Source: Chromera velia
Lineage: Eukaryota; Sar; Chromeraceae
Assembly (NCBI GenBank): GCA_018398765.1
Contig: JAHBMJ010004463.1
Coordinates: 102,490-160,507 of the forward strand
Direction: 5' to 3'
Length of the DNA: 58,018 bases
The notes below the pieces were generated by a model. It searched no databases, was not told the DNA's origin, and saw nothing but the letters and a program-made list of their open reading frames with translations. The translations under genes and the position numbers were made by a program. Below are positions 1 to 12,856 of the stretch, one piece after another (the first letter of the stretch is position 1; each line of letters begins with the position of its first letter).

Positions 1-203
1 AAGTCACAAGCCGACCTGCGTCGGATCGACTTTCTGCTCACCCACTTGCATTTATATACACTTTGTTGGATGTCGTGTTAATACAACTGGCTTCACAATA
101 CGCTCTCACCATCACCATTCAGTCGCAAAGAGAGGCAAAGGGAATCCTGGAGTGCGGGAGTAGTCTCTTGAACGTGATTGGAAGGAGACGGAAAGAAATT
201 TGA
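1..203. other. 5' flank of the VOC gene
   Basis: No coding sequence is visible. It holds the presumed promoter and 5' UTR of the gene that starts at 204. I see no convincing TATA box at a fixed distance from that start. Confidence 0.4.
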
Positions 204-1563
204 ATGAATGGTGGCGCGATGACACGGGCCTCGCTTCTTTTCCATTTGTTGTTACTGCTGTCATTGTACGCTTTCTCTGTGGATGCATTTATTGCAAGTC
301 TCACAAGAAATGCTTTGCGGAGACCGAGACGACAGTTGAAGTATGAAGTCGTCCAGTCTCCCTTGTCAAGTCTATCTGTTCATGAAGATAACCTGGAGAG
401 AGATGGAGGAGAAGGGGGTGAGGAAGAGTCACGGCGTGTCGAGTCTTTGTCAAGGAGCGTGTTGATGCGAAGAGTAATGGCAGGACTTGCAACGATCGGG
501 GTCCTCTCTGTGAATGGAGTAGGCACAGCGGAAGGTTCGCCTCTTGGTTAATTCTGCTGACTCTGCAGTACGCTCTGTCCCTTTTCATTTTGCGTGTCTC
601 CCCCCAGACACCCCCTCCTCCATTTGAGCACCCCACTGCACACCTCCTTCATTTATCGAGTGTTTCGCTCGACCACCCTGCCTTCTCTCACGCTTGCTGG
701 AAGTTAGCTCGGTCACCTGCTTGGCCCCCCGTTCAGCCCCTCCCTACATATATGAGGACGCGGCATGCATACCAAACCCTCAATCATCACTCCCTCCCTA
801 CTAGATTCTTGCTGTCCCCATTCTGCTCCTCTCTCTCGCCTGTTTCGCTTCTCCATTGTGCCGTTCCATCCTTCTGCCTTGTACTTTGGGAATTTATCTT
901 TCTTGAAGTACTCGTCAATGAAGTATTTTTCTTGACTCCCTCTGCAGCATCAGGTTTTGGCGGGACGCTCACAGAAGTGGCAGACCTCCCAGGGTTGGTC
1001 CAGTTCCTTCCTTTTCTCCGGTATTATCTTCTTTTGCTAATGTTCTTTTCTTTCTTTGCTTTCGGTGCTTTCGAACTCCAGGCAGGATATGAGTGAGGCT
1101 TGAGGTGATCAGAAGGACGCCAGGCGTTTTTGTTCGAATGCTTGTGATGTCCTCACCTGATATGCATCTCCAAAGCATAGAGATCCAAGCAAAGCGTTTT
1201 CACGTCTTTTGGATTTCTGTACTTAATTCCTTGGTGCATGGGCTTGCAGAACGCTGCAGCATTTGGTGGTCAACGTACCTGATGTCGACGCGGCAGTGAA
1301 GTTCTGTGAGCAGTCTCTGTACATGCGGCGGCTGAGGGAGAGAGGGGGAAAGGGAAAAGGGGACCCCCGGACCGTTTTCGTTGGATATGGACCTGAGACC
1401 TTTGATGCGAAGAAACTGGATGGAGTCTTTGTTCCTGGGTTCGTTGGTTCGTTGGTGGGTTGGTGGGTGGGTTGGTTGCCAGAGCAAAGGAACTTTGGTG
1501 GGGTTTGTCTTAACGACCCAAGACTCATTTTGTCTTTAAAATATTCAGTCACTAAAACACACA

Positions 1564-1641
<78 letters not shown>

Positions 1642-1694
1642 CAGACAGACAGACAGAGACAGACAGAGACAGACAGAGACAGACAGAGACAGAC

Positions 1695-1725
<31 letters not shown>

Positions 1726-2092
1726 GGCAGGCAGGCAGACAGACAGCAGACTGTATGGCTTCTTTTCTCTGCGTTTCTTTTTCTTTTCTCTATGCTCACG
1801 TCTAGCTCTCAGTCTCCCTGTCTGTCTGCCTGCCTGCCTGCCTGCCCATGAAAGGAAAGGAAAAAACTGAGGGAAAAGGGGGGGGGAAGAATGATTCAGT
1901 TTCCCTTCGGGACGTTCGGTCGACCGGTCTGTCTGTCTGTCTGTCTGTTAGCCTCTCTGTTCATTCGTTTATGAACGAAAAGAGAAGAAAGAGAGGGGCA
2001 AAGAAGTGTGCCGGTCTGTCTGTATTTTGACCGAGCTAGACTCAAAAGGGAAAACAGAAGGCGGACTGCCTGCCTGCCTTGCATGCCTGTCG

Positions 2093-2124
<32 letters not shown>

Positions 2125-5100
2125 TTGACGTCTGTTTCGATCCTCCTCAGGATTTCGTCTTCCTTCCAGTACGGCGGCCACATTTCTCTGGAGTTGGTGG
2201 AGAGGAAGGAGGTGTCTCTGAAGACGGACGACCCAGACGTCGAGGTGGGAATCCGAAGAGAAAGAAGAATAGACAGACAGTCAGACCGGGAGTCTCTCTC
2301 TTGTCTTCTTTGTGTGTTCATTCAGACAATCAGTTTGGTGGGTGGTGTCGATTCAGACAGACAGGCAATCCAATCTTGGATGTGGGGGATCAACAATCCC
2401 TCCACAGCTGTAGGTATGTCTTTGGTTGTTCGTGGCGCTGTGGATTTGTACGTGACGGTGATGGAATGAATCTTGCAGGGAGGAAAAACTACAGGCCTGT
2501 TCCCACCAACACACTCTTCTGTGCTCCTTTTCTTCTTCCCCGATCCCGGTGCACTTTCATTCCCTCCCCTCTGAGAGATTTCCTCCCCCCCTCTTCTCAA
2601 TCTTCAGTGGACGTTGTATGTCATTGCGCATGATGCCGAGTTTTGTTTCTGTTCCCGTCCTTCTTTCCTTTCCCCACTCCATGCACCTGCCTGCAGCCCG
2701 TGATGGAAATTCTGGACCCTGGTACAACTGTGACTCACCTCAGGCTTTCTCTTCCTCAGGTGGGGGGGGCGGGGGCAGGGAAGCAAAAAGAATAGAAATA
2801 CAGGAAGGAAGCTCAGAAAGAGGGAGTGTTTTTGTGTGCGTCGATCCTTTGAGAGTGGCTTTGAAATCATTCTTTCAGTCTCGTTACCGCATCATCTGCT
2901 TTTCTTATTTTTCAGTGGATATGTGTCCTTTTTCGCCTTCCTATTGGAGACACAAGTTTCATTTTCATTTCATTTCTTTGCACCCCCCCTTTCAGATTCG
3001 AGCGTCGAAACTGGAAGCTGCAGGGGCTAAAGTTGGGGAGTCAGTTGCGTTTTTTCTTTTCTTTTCTTTCCTTTTCTGCTCTTATGTCATCTGCTGTGTT
3101 TTTTTCAGACGACCTGAATCACTTCTTCTTCCTGTGGTCCTCTTCCTTTGTGTTTCTCATGAGCAAGGAAGGGAAATCGCACAGGGCACAAAAAGGTGGA
3201 GCAGAAGATGAAGCAAGGGCGTTTGAGGCATGCAGAGGAAAAGAACGGACGCAACGCATCAAGCAGCGGTAGAGGAAGTGGACCGATCAACCGAAGTGGA
3301 CCGCATTCAAACNCACACTCTTCTGTGCTCCTTTTCTTCTTCCCCGATCCCGGTGCACTTTCATTCCCTCCCCTCTGAGAGATTTCCTCCCCCCCTCTTC
3401 TCAATCTTCAGTGGACGTTGTATGTCATTGCGCATGATGCCGAGTTTTGTTTCTGTTCCCGTCCTTCTTTCCTTTCCCCACTCCATGCACCTGCCTGCAG
3501 CCCGTGATGGAAATTCTGGACCCTGGTACAACTGTGACTCACCTCAGGCTTTCTCTTCCTCAGGTGGGGGGGGCGGGGGCAGGGAAGCAAAAAGAATAGA
3601 AATACAGGAAGGAAGCTCAGAAAGAGGGAGTGTTTTTGTGTGCGTCGATCCTTTGAGAGTGGCTTTGAAATCATTCTTTCAGTCTCGTTACCGCATCATC
3701 TGCTTTTCTTATTTTTCAGTGGATATGTGTCCTTTTTCGCCTTCCTATTGGAGACACAAGTTTCATTTTCATTTCATTTCTTTGCACCCCCCCTTTCAGA
3801 TTCGAGCGTCGAAACTGGAAGCTGCAGGGGCTAAAGTTGGGGAGTCAGTTGCGTTTTTTCTTTTCTTTTCTTTCCTTTTCTGCTCTTATGTCATCTGCTG
3901 TGTTTTTTTCAGACGACCTGAATCACTTCTTCTTCCTGTGGTCCTCTTCCTTTGTGTTTCTCATGAGCAAGGAAGGGAAATCGCACAGGGCACAAAAAGG
4001 TGGAGCAGAAGATGAAGCAAGGGCGTTTGAGGCATGCAGAGGAAAAGAACGGACGCAACGCATCAAGCAGCGGTAGAGGAAGTGGACCGATCAACCGAAG
4101 TGGACCGCATTCAAACATTCATTGTTCAACTTGGCCTCAATGAGATCCCCTCGTGTCTGTCTCTTTCTTTCCAAATCCGCTGCGTTCTTGTGTTGTTTTT
4201 TTTTCTGCCTTCCTTTGTATACTAGCCCGCTTTCTTTCACAGGCTGTGTCCCCGAACCTGCTCCTCTTCCCTTCTCTTTCTTTCCTCCCAGCATGCAGGG
4301 CTTTGTTCCATTGACCGCTCCTTTTGGACTTCCCATGAGGGTCTGTCTGTCTCTTTCTGCGTCTCTCTCTCTCTCTCTCTCTCTCTGTGATGGCCTTGCG
4401 TTTCCTGTCCGTTGCTGTCGGGTTACTGTTGAAATTCGTCGTCTTTTGCTGGTGCAAATCGTGCAGTCTGATTGTTGGGCACAAAATAGAACTTCGAGTT
4501 GTCCTCCATGCGGAAAAGAAGGGAGAAAGGATTTTGTGTCGGCAGAGGACTGTCGGGCTCCTGCGTTTTGTTCCCGTCCTTTGCTTTTGCGGGGCTTCGG
4601 CAATTTGTCAAACAGACAGGAGCGGATGAGACGATACCGAAAACTGTCCAGGGTTTCTCTCTGTGCGTTTGGAAGCGAACACGCAGGAGGGAACAAGATG
4701 ATCACCAGACAAAGCTCTTGGGTCTCTTTTCTGCCCGTAGGCTGACGTGTTGTATTCCATCTTCATTTGTCGTCGTCTACTTTCCCGCTCTTTCTTGAGA
4801 AAAAACACCTTCCTGCTTGATGTGCTTGTTGCAGGTTGTGATCGGACAGGCTCGAGATCCGGTGACGTACCTGGGCCTGAAGTGTAACGACTTGACCAAA
4901 TCTCTGGAGTTCTACAAGGTCAGTGTCTCCATCAGTGTTTATTTGACTGCGGAAGAATGCTGGTCCTTAATGCAACACTGGTGTTGCCGTCCTTCCGTCA
5001 GACAGAGCGTTCCGGATCGATTTCAAGAACAACCAGTCTGGCCATTGGTCTGAGAGACGCTTTTTTGATCGAGGGATCTTGGGATTGTCTGGCTTTGTAT

Positions 5101-5667
5101 TGTTCTCCGTTTGTTCACTCACTCACTCACCTGCGTGCAGTCTTTGGGGATGCGGGAATTTCCTTTTCCCCACGTTCGCGTGAAGTATCCGACAATTTTT
5201 GAGCCTGAACCGCCGACGGGCTCTATCTTCGTCTCCTATGGGGAAGGCCTTTTTGGTTTGTCTGTCAGTTGGGCAGTAAATGAACGAACGCGCGGATGTG
5301 TCTGGGGTCCTCAAAGGGGTGTGACTTAGTGGTGTCCTTCGGCGGCTTCGGAGGAGCTGTTTGCTTTGCTGGCTCCATCTGGAGTTTTGTTTTTGACTGC
5401 ATGTGCCTTTTGATGTGATTTTTCTCTGTTCTGCTCTTTTCCCTTCCCGTAGGCCTGGAGTGTCGGGTGTGCCTTTGAAGTGGGACCAAAACGCAATGTG
5501 TCGACAGACAGACAGCCGTTCTTTCTTACCGAAAGAAAGGCATGTGGTTTCGTAGACCCATTGCTTTTTACGGTCTTGTCGTACCTACAGCCTCTCGCTT
5601 GCAAAATTGTTGCTGAGATCTACACTCCATCCTACGAATATCTCTAAAAGAGAGAAAGAGAAAGAGA

Positions 5668-5713
<46 letters not shown>

Positions 5714-6958
5714 AAGAGAGAGAGAAAGAAAGAAAGAAAGAGAGAAAGAAAGAAAGAGAGAAAGAAAAGAGAACGAAAGAAAGAAAGAAAGAAAGAAAGA
5801 AAGAAAAGAGAAAGAAAGAAAGAAAGAAATAAATCCCACTCGTGCAAGGCCTTCCTGCCTGCAGGTCTGCTTCTGGAACCCAACACAAGCCCAGACCCCG
5901 TCAAGCCAGGAAAGATTCTCGACAAAATTGCTCTGGTCTCCAGGTCGGTGGGTCGGTGGGTGAGTGGGTGGGGGGGAGGGCCTGTTCGTGACCTCGGCTG
6001 CAGACTTCTTGTTCTTGCACTTTCTTTAATAACACACAGTCGCCATGCAGGCCGAGCCGGTCCTGTGCTTTCATTTTCTTTCCCTTAATATCTTTACCGA
6101 AGAAGAAATGCAGCATGAAATGTGCACTCCTCGCTGGACTCTCTCTCGTTTTGTCGCTGCATGTGTGCAGTGACGTGATCAACAAGGGCAAAGAGATGGG
6201 CGCCAAGTTTGCAGGGAAGGTGCCAGGCCCGGGGACACGAGTTGCAGGTCAGGTGCGGGAGGCGCTTCTTTGTACTCCACTCGCGCATGTGCATGGGTTG
6301 TTGTCATCCGGGTTCTTTCTGGAGTACATGCACCACGTGTCTTTTTTGGTATTTTGTTGTTCATCTGGGGAGTCTTTGTTATCTTTCCTTTTCTTCCTCC
6401 TTGATTTTTCTGTGACGTGACAAACTGATGGAGAGACCGACGGACGGAGACACGGACGCAAGAATGAATGAATGAATGAAGAAACGAATGAATGAATGAA
6501 TGAACCAACAAATAAATAATTGAATTAATAGATGAATGGATGAATGAAGAGACGGATGATTGACTGACTGACTGAGTGAAGGTCAAGGAAGGTGATGGAA
6601 GGTGAAGACTGACTGACTGACTGACTGACTGACTGACTGAATGAATGAATGAATGGATGAATGGATAGATGCATGAATGAAAAGATGGATGGATGGATGG
6701 ATGGATGGATGGATGGCTGGATGGATGGATGGATGGATGGATGGGTGGATGGATAGATGGATGGATGGATGGATGGATAGATGGATGGATGGATGGATAG
6801 ATGGATGGATGGATGCAGTTCTGGATGACCCTGACGGGAACGGTGTGGTCCTCGTGGAGTATGACGACTTCGAAAAAGTCAGTACGTCAACCTGGCCGTA
6901 CATGCATGCAGGGATCTGCTCCGCAAGCTTCGCATCTCACTTCAGTAAGGCCAAATAA
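204..6958 (+). CDS. Tandem glyoxalase/VOC-domain protein, plastid (thylakoid) targeted
   Basis: Twelve phase-consistent exons: 204-534, 948-993, 1250-1424, 2170-2244, 2365-2409, 2996-3043, 4299-4340, 4835-4918, 5141-5255, 5865-5943, 6171-6247 and 6819-6958, giving about 418 aa. Residues 1-28 are a signal peptide (leucine-rich core, VDA-F junction). A basic transit-like stretch follows, then a second hydrophobic segment after a twin arginine ([14 protein letters not shown]), which suggests Tat delivery to the thylakoid lumen. VOC module 1 runs from about residue 127 ([37 protein letters not shown]). Module 2 runs from about 255 ([39 protein letters not shown]). This tandem layout is that of glyoxalase I-like proteins of plastids; the family acts on methylglyoxal-glutathione or other small substrates through a metal site. 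The substrate here is unknown. Exon 2 could instead start at 954, and the end of the last exon is read through to the stop. A second copy of exon 6 lies at 3800-3847. Confidence 0.8.
1563..1745. repeat. Compound microsatellite (AC)n(AG)n(ACAG)n in intron
   Basis: A run of about 14 CA units is followed by about 13 GA units, then CAGA/CAGAGA and finally CAGG units. It lies in the 1425-2169 intron of the VOC gene. CTGT-type tetranucleotide tracts follow at 1917-1948 and 2094-2124. Confidence 0.95.
2510..4116. repeat. Exact 803-bp tandem duplication around a single N
   Basis: Positions 2510-3312 and 3314-4116 appear identical over their whole length (offset 804) and are separated by one N at 3313. 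Each copy holds the 48-nt exon ([11 protein letters not shown]) of the VOC gene. The perfect identity and the lone N suggest two overlapping contig ends joined without merging, but a very recent real duplication is not excluded. Confidence 0.9.
3800..3847 (+). other. Duplicate of VOC gene exon 6
   Basis: This is an exact copy of exon 2996-3043, including the preceding ttcag acceptor and the following gttgcg donor. It is 48 nt long and phase 0 at both ends, so inclusion of both copies would add 16 residues in frame without breaking the protein. It is probably an assembly duplicate. Confidence 0.7.
5647..5830. repeat. (GAAA)n/(GA)n purine tract in intron
   Basis: About 180 bp of GAAA and GA units on the plus strand, in the VOC gene intron 5256-5864. 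It ends about 35 bp before the acceptor. Confidence 0.95.
6462..6815. repeat. Chain of 4-bp satellites abutting a splice acceptor
   Basis: Tandem GAAT, GACT and GGAT units run for about 350 bp. The last GGAT unit runs straight into the acceptor gatgcag at 6812-6818, in front of the last exon of the VOC gene. Confidence 0.9.
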
Positions 6959-8016
6959 GAGTATGCACCTCTTCTGGGTTGTAACGTGAAAGGAACAAAA
7001 AGAAGGAAGTGGAATTCTCGTACTGCTTGCTATGTGCCAGTTGTCGATTGATGGAGTGAAAAGGGTGTTCTGCAGTTCTGCATGTCTGCGTACTGCATGC
7101 TGTCATCGTGCTGCGTCGGGGCGTTTCTTTGAGACAAGTCGGGTGTCTATGTTTCCCTTTGCGTGGCTCGTTATAGCCTAGCCGATGCTGGCTCTCTTCT
7201 TTGAACTTGCCACAAAACAGATTGTTGTATGAATGTATGCGTCTGCAAGTCCTTTTTGCCCCTTGCAGGAACTGAGCAAACCTGGGTTCCTAGACTTCTC
7301 TCCAAGCTGGATCATAAAGACAGAAGGGGGAGAGATTGTCTAGTCATCCAGACTCGAATCTGCTAGCTCTGGCGACAGATAGACATAGCGGGAAGGCCCT
7401 AGGGCGGAACATATCAATCAATCAATCAATCAATAGTAAACAATATTTTTTCACCCATGCAGTTTTTTAGAAATAGTTCTTTTTGTTCTCTAGTCAACTT
7501 TGTTTAACACTTTGTTCAATCTAGATTTCAACGTAAGATGGGATTCAATTATAAGTCATATAATGACTCATTGCATGTTATGCCCCGTGATTGTGGTTGG
7601 CCAGAGCCTAAGTGATGCTAGAAGATCTTATCTAACTTACTAACAGATAGTGATCAGGATATAGTTAAGAATATTCGATCATTCCATCCAAGCCATCTCA
7701 AATTCATCAAATCAACCACCTTTTCAATCATAGATTCAATCAGTCACATTATTAGTATAAGTATACATGGAAATGCCCTGGCCCCCCAAAAACCAGGTTC
7801 AGAGACTTAGTGCGCTCAGAAAGACTGAGAAAGTATAGTTTAAAGTATAATCACTATATATAGTGTATGCATGTTGACTAATTTAAGATTAATTCATGCA
7901 ATTGAGTGATCAAAAGATGTATGCAATACACTAGGTAATACATAAAACATCATGAAGCGATGAAAGTTCAACTTAATCGAATCAATTAGCGGAACACACA
8001 CATGCAAGTATCTAAT
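6959..8016. other. Tail-to-tail intergenic region
   Basis: It lies between the 3' ends of the VOC gene (+) and the WD40 gene (-). It becomes AT-rich from about 7400 and contains a short (ATCA)n at 7415-7434. No ORF or RNA gene is recognised. Confidence 0.6.
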
Positions 8017-8214
8017 TTATGCTACTTGAGTTTCTACCTGACGCGGCTGTTGAATTTCCATTCCGTATTCAATTTTGTTACTCAAAAGTGGTTGCCCTCG
8101 AAAATTCGGACTTGTGTCCGAGCTTTCCATGTACCTGACCGGTTCTTCATCCACCAAAGTTTCTATGTACGTGTCCCAGACACAGATACCTTTGTCCTGC
8201 AGTCACACCACATA

Positions 8215-8251
<37 letters not shown>

Positions 8252-11200
8252 GACATGCAGAGATGAACGGAAGTCCTCATCATGCACACAATCAACAGGC
8301 CAAGACAGAGACTGGCTTACCTTTCCTGCAGAGGCAATCACCCCTGTGCAGGGCTGGAAGGCGCAGGTCTGGAGGGCTCCTGTGTGTCCTCGGAGGGACG
8401 CAACCAGTCGTCTGGATTTGGTCTCAAAAAGTCTCAGCCTGCAGACCAACAGACACACAGAGAGAAAGAAAGAAAGAAAGAGAATGAATGGCGTCTGCAT
8501 GCTCCCTTGATTCTTTGCATGCCTTTCTTTCAAATTTGGATCAATCAAAATCCTTCGTCCGATCACAGGTAGATAGACGATGATATATGCAGACGTACAG
8601 GCATGCAGGTCCAACCGATCCCTGCATGAGACGGCGTTAACGACTGGGTGCCTCTTTGTTGTAATTCTGTACTCTGATCTGTCCTCTGATTCTCTTCTGC
8701 GGTTCCCCGAAAGAGCCGCCAGCCGCATTCGTTCGTACAGGCGCAGCAGACGATAAATACATGACAAATTAATTCTGTTCGATTCGCGTTTCAATGTGGA
8801 GAGTCCCAAGAACACCTCCGAGACAGACAACAGCTGCTGGCAGAGGGACACTTACTACTTCCTTACAGTATTTCAGGTGTTTCTTGACAGTATTTCAGGT
8901 GTCGTTCTGTCTCTGTTTCAATTTTCATTTCTGTCCCTGTCCCTGCCCCCCTCTCTCTGTTGACCTACCTACCTACCTACCTACCGATGATCCCACCCAG
9001 GCAGAGCCACGATGGCTCCGTCTGTTCGTGCGGCGATGGTTCCTGGAGGGGAGGCGGGAGGGCAGNNNNNNNNNNNNNNNNNNNNNNNNNGGGGGGGGGG
9101 GGGGAGAGCTCTTTGTTTGTTTTGTCCCTCCTTCTTCGCGTACCTTTCTCTTCTTTGTTCCTTCGTTCCTTCGTTTTTGTCCTCCTCTTTTCTACCACCT
9201 TCAGTTTTTTTCCTTGTTCGATCTTCAAAGAGAATGCGAATGGTCAAAAGTTGATCGATAGCTCAAACGTTCTCTGCGTGAAACCGCTTGAGACAAAAAA
9301 CAAAAGGGCTCGGTTCTTTTCGAGTATCCGTTCTTTCCGAGGATCGAGCGAGGAAAGAGGCGTACACGAACTGACAAAACCCACCTGGGGCCCTTTTGTT
9401 TCTGTATCTACAGATTTTGTGCAGTGGGTGCATGAACAGGGTCGAAGATCGGATTAATAAATGTGGTCTCCTTCTAGCGAGAGTAGAGGAGCAGAGGGAC
9501 GAAATGGAACCCTTGGGTGAGAAAGAATCCATATGTGAAATATGCATGTTCTGTGTGATGCCTGTTTGCGGACACACCTGTCCCCATTTTGTCTTGAAGT
9601 TCCTCGGGCTTCCCTCGTATCCTTTCCAGCCTGTCACTGTAAGAAAGATCCAGATCTGGTCCCTCTTCTGCTTTTCGGTCTGCCCCTTTCTCACTCCCCT
9701 TTTTCCCGTAGACCTCCAGGACCTCTTGGAGAGAGAACTGGAAGCAAGGAAGGAAGGAAGGGGGGAAGAAAGGAAGGGAGAAAATGGAGACAAGGAAAAT
9801 AAAGAGGGTGAGCGAGGCACAGGAAATTTTCTCAGCCAGTCTGTCGAAATGCGAGGGCTCTCTCTCGTCTCTTTCTGTCTTTCTCTTGGGCTGACGGAGA
9901 GATAGAGAACGATAAAACGGGTGACGCGAAAAACCATACTCGCTTCGAGAAGATAGAGCCTCAAACCACAAAGACCAGAGACAGCGAAGACAGTGAGTGC
10001 TATCTTGTTTTGATTCAGACTCCCTCATCCAATGGATAAATCAAGTCATTCAATCATTCAATTGAATGAACAGATTCCCCTTCTCCGGCCCCCCCCCCCC
10101 ACCTGTCCGTCTGAGGTCATGCGCAGCACTCCCAAAGAACCCTTTGCACCTGCAACCTGCACACACAATGATGCGGCCAGAACAGCGGGGAGTGGTACAA
10201 GACAAAAACGCAACAACAGAAACTCTCTCTGAGAAAACGCCAATCTCTCCCGACATCTCTCGGCCGGTCCACCCGCAGGGGAGGTATTCTAAGGGGTCGA
10301 TCTTTCGTTCTTCTTTCTGGGGTTTTTGAATGAAACGTCTTTTTCCTATATCGATGCATCTTCCCCCCCTTTCCCACCAAATTGTGCGATCTCACTTTCT
10401 CACCCAATTGTGTGATTCTCACTGGGTAAACGGTGCATCTTCCAATTTCCCCGAATGCTGTGGGAAGAGTCCAATGGGACCACAAAAGTGAGTAGGTGAG
10501 GGTCAAGATGGCCCACGAGGAAAAACCCTCCAGCACCCCTCTTGCAGACGGTCTATATGCGAACTGCAACCCCGTCAGCTTCCTTCCCTTTTTCTTCAAA
10601 GAAATACAGGCAGGCGTTCAAGCGAAAGGAAGGACTGACAGACGGACCCAACACTGATTCCGAAATACTTGGAGAGAAGCCGCCGCCTGCAGGCAAAAGA
10701 GAAGAGAAAACCATAAAAGCAGAGGAAAAGCAAAGGAGCATAGAATAAAAAATGCAAACAGGAACACAGAACAAGTAAGGAGACAAGAAACAAAGCTTGG
10801 CACACCGTGACACGCAACAAGGAGCAGAGAGAGAGAGGCGGGACCGACGTCTAACATCTTCAGTTCGCGAAGCGTTTCGTCGCAAATCTGCTTCTTCTCT
10901 CCTCTCTCTCTACAGAAAAAAGGACGTTTTTTGCTTGGCTTTTCCAATTCCTGTGCGGGCTCATTTTGCTTTCCTGTTCTTTTCACAACGGGGCCCTGCG
11001 GGCAAGCAAGCAAGCACAAAGAAACACGTGCGGGGAAAAGGCCGCAAGGTCCTTCACTGGGGTTCTTCTCCACTTTATTCCCATTCTCTCATTTTGAACT
11101 TGTTACCCCTCGACCTCTAGCTTCCCTTTCTGCTTTCTGACTGTCTGTCTGTCTGTCTGGACCTGTAGTTGAGGGAGCGCGGGTGTCGGGGCGAAGAGTG

Positions 11201-12039
11201 CGCCTTTGTCTTGTCGGATGTCGAACACAGAGACCTCTGCAAGGAAGGAAGGGATGGGATGGCACACACGCATGGACGGGGAGAAAGAGGACCAAAGCAC
11301 AAAACACAGGCAGGTGCCATCTGACGCACGCAATCACAGTGAGGGGGGCACAGGGCTGTCTCCCACTAGACGTCGTCAGAAAACAAAATGTGAAATTCAT
11401 CTCTCTCAACGGCAGAAGTACTCGACAAATTCAAAGAACCAAGGAAACAAACAAGAGCGTCAGAACACTGACTGACCTCCAGACTCGAAAGCACACGCCA
11501 CATGGGAGAAGGGCGACAACTTTGCGACTCCGCAGAGGCCCATCACCATTCCGACGCTCCCATTTGCTGCACATGCAGGCGAAGAGCGAGAGGCGAGGGA
11601 CGAAGGGAGAGGGGAACTAAGGTCTCACGCAAGAGAAGCAAGAGCAGGGCTGACAAATGTAGAACGACATGCGAAAATAAAAAAACCGCAAAGGAAGTCT
11701 ACTCGAAGTCTCCTATTCAACTCCTTCTTTAATCGCCCCTTCACCCCCCTATCCCACTCTCCCTGCATCCTTCTCAGCCGACGCACCAATTTTGCTCTTC
11801 GGAGCCTTTAGTCGGACCTCCGGCTTCACAGCTATGCCCGACAGCACTGCACCCACTGTCTGCATGCGCCCGACCGGGCCCCCTGCCGTCTCCTCCCTCT
11901 TATGGGACCTCAGGTCAAACACGCCGAGATCCCCGGTCTCCTCCAGAGGAGAGCACACGAGGGGGGAGCAGAAACGAACCCTGCAGGAATAGTCAGTCAA
12001 TCACACGTACACATATGTACACGCAGGCACACAAACACA

Positions 12040-12083
<44 letters not shown>

Positions 12084-12812
12084 CGCACAGAGAGGGAAGG
12101 GGGGGGGTAGGAGGGAAGCAGGTCTGCAAATGGAGAGATGCATAGAAGGTTGCAACAAGGGTCTGCAGCGTCTCTTTTTTCTGTCGGAAGCAGAGAAAGG
12201 AGGACGCCGACGAACGAACAGACCTAAGCAATGGCAGAAAGGCAGACGATACGAGCTCCACAAGCAAGACTCATGCAGGCAGACACACAGTCCTGTCCCT
12301 TGTTTCACCAGAAGCGAAGGGATTCATTCAGACAGAACAGACAGGCAGTGTTCAGTTCAACCCGCAACTCCACCTCATATCTTTTATTTCTGCTTCCAAA
12401 GAATCTTCTGCCAACTGTGTCAATGATTGATTCCGCGCCTTCTTTCGGCTCTTCTATCGCATTCCGTTTCCTTAATTCCCTCGCACTGATTACATCGCAT
12501 CGTGTCCCCAAACGAAGGCAGAAAGAAAGAAGGACTAAGTGAAGTGAAATGAAGTGAGTGAAGCGCGTCCTTCCTGCAGGACCGACCCTTCCTGTCCCCC
12601 CCAGTTGAATGGGTTTTCTCTTTTCCCCCCGAAAAAGTCGAAGCCTTCCCGGCTCCTTTCCTCGGGGTGGACGGAATGGTAGTCGTTCTGCAGACATCCC
12701 AGAGAAGCAGGGAAGAAGGAAGAGGCCCACAATGCAAGCAGAGAAGAGGGCCAAAACGGAAAAGCAACGCGGAAACGCTACTGCATAAAAAGAAAATGAA
12801 AAAAAAAAAGGA

Positions 12813-12856
<44 letters not shown>

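Noticed and set aside
1082-1092. An 11-nt micro-exon in the VOC gene
   Set aside because: The flanking exons 948-993 and 1250-1424 join in phase without it.
1545-1805. ORFs rich in Arg/Glu/Asp/Thr or Ser/Leu/Cys
   Set aside because: They are translations of CAGA-type microsatellites inside a VOC gene intron.
5453-5461. A 9-nt micro-exon in the VOC gene
   Set aside because: Phase allows it, but the exons on either side already join to a good VOC strand (GLFGLLLEPN).
6583-6903. Minus ORF with Ile-His-Pro-Ser repeats, and plus ORF with Trp-Met-Asp-Gly repeats
   Set aside because: Both come from the (GGAT)n satellite. Only the last part of the plus frame (from 6819) is a real exon.
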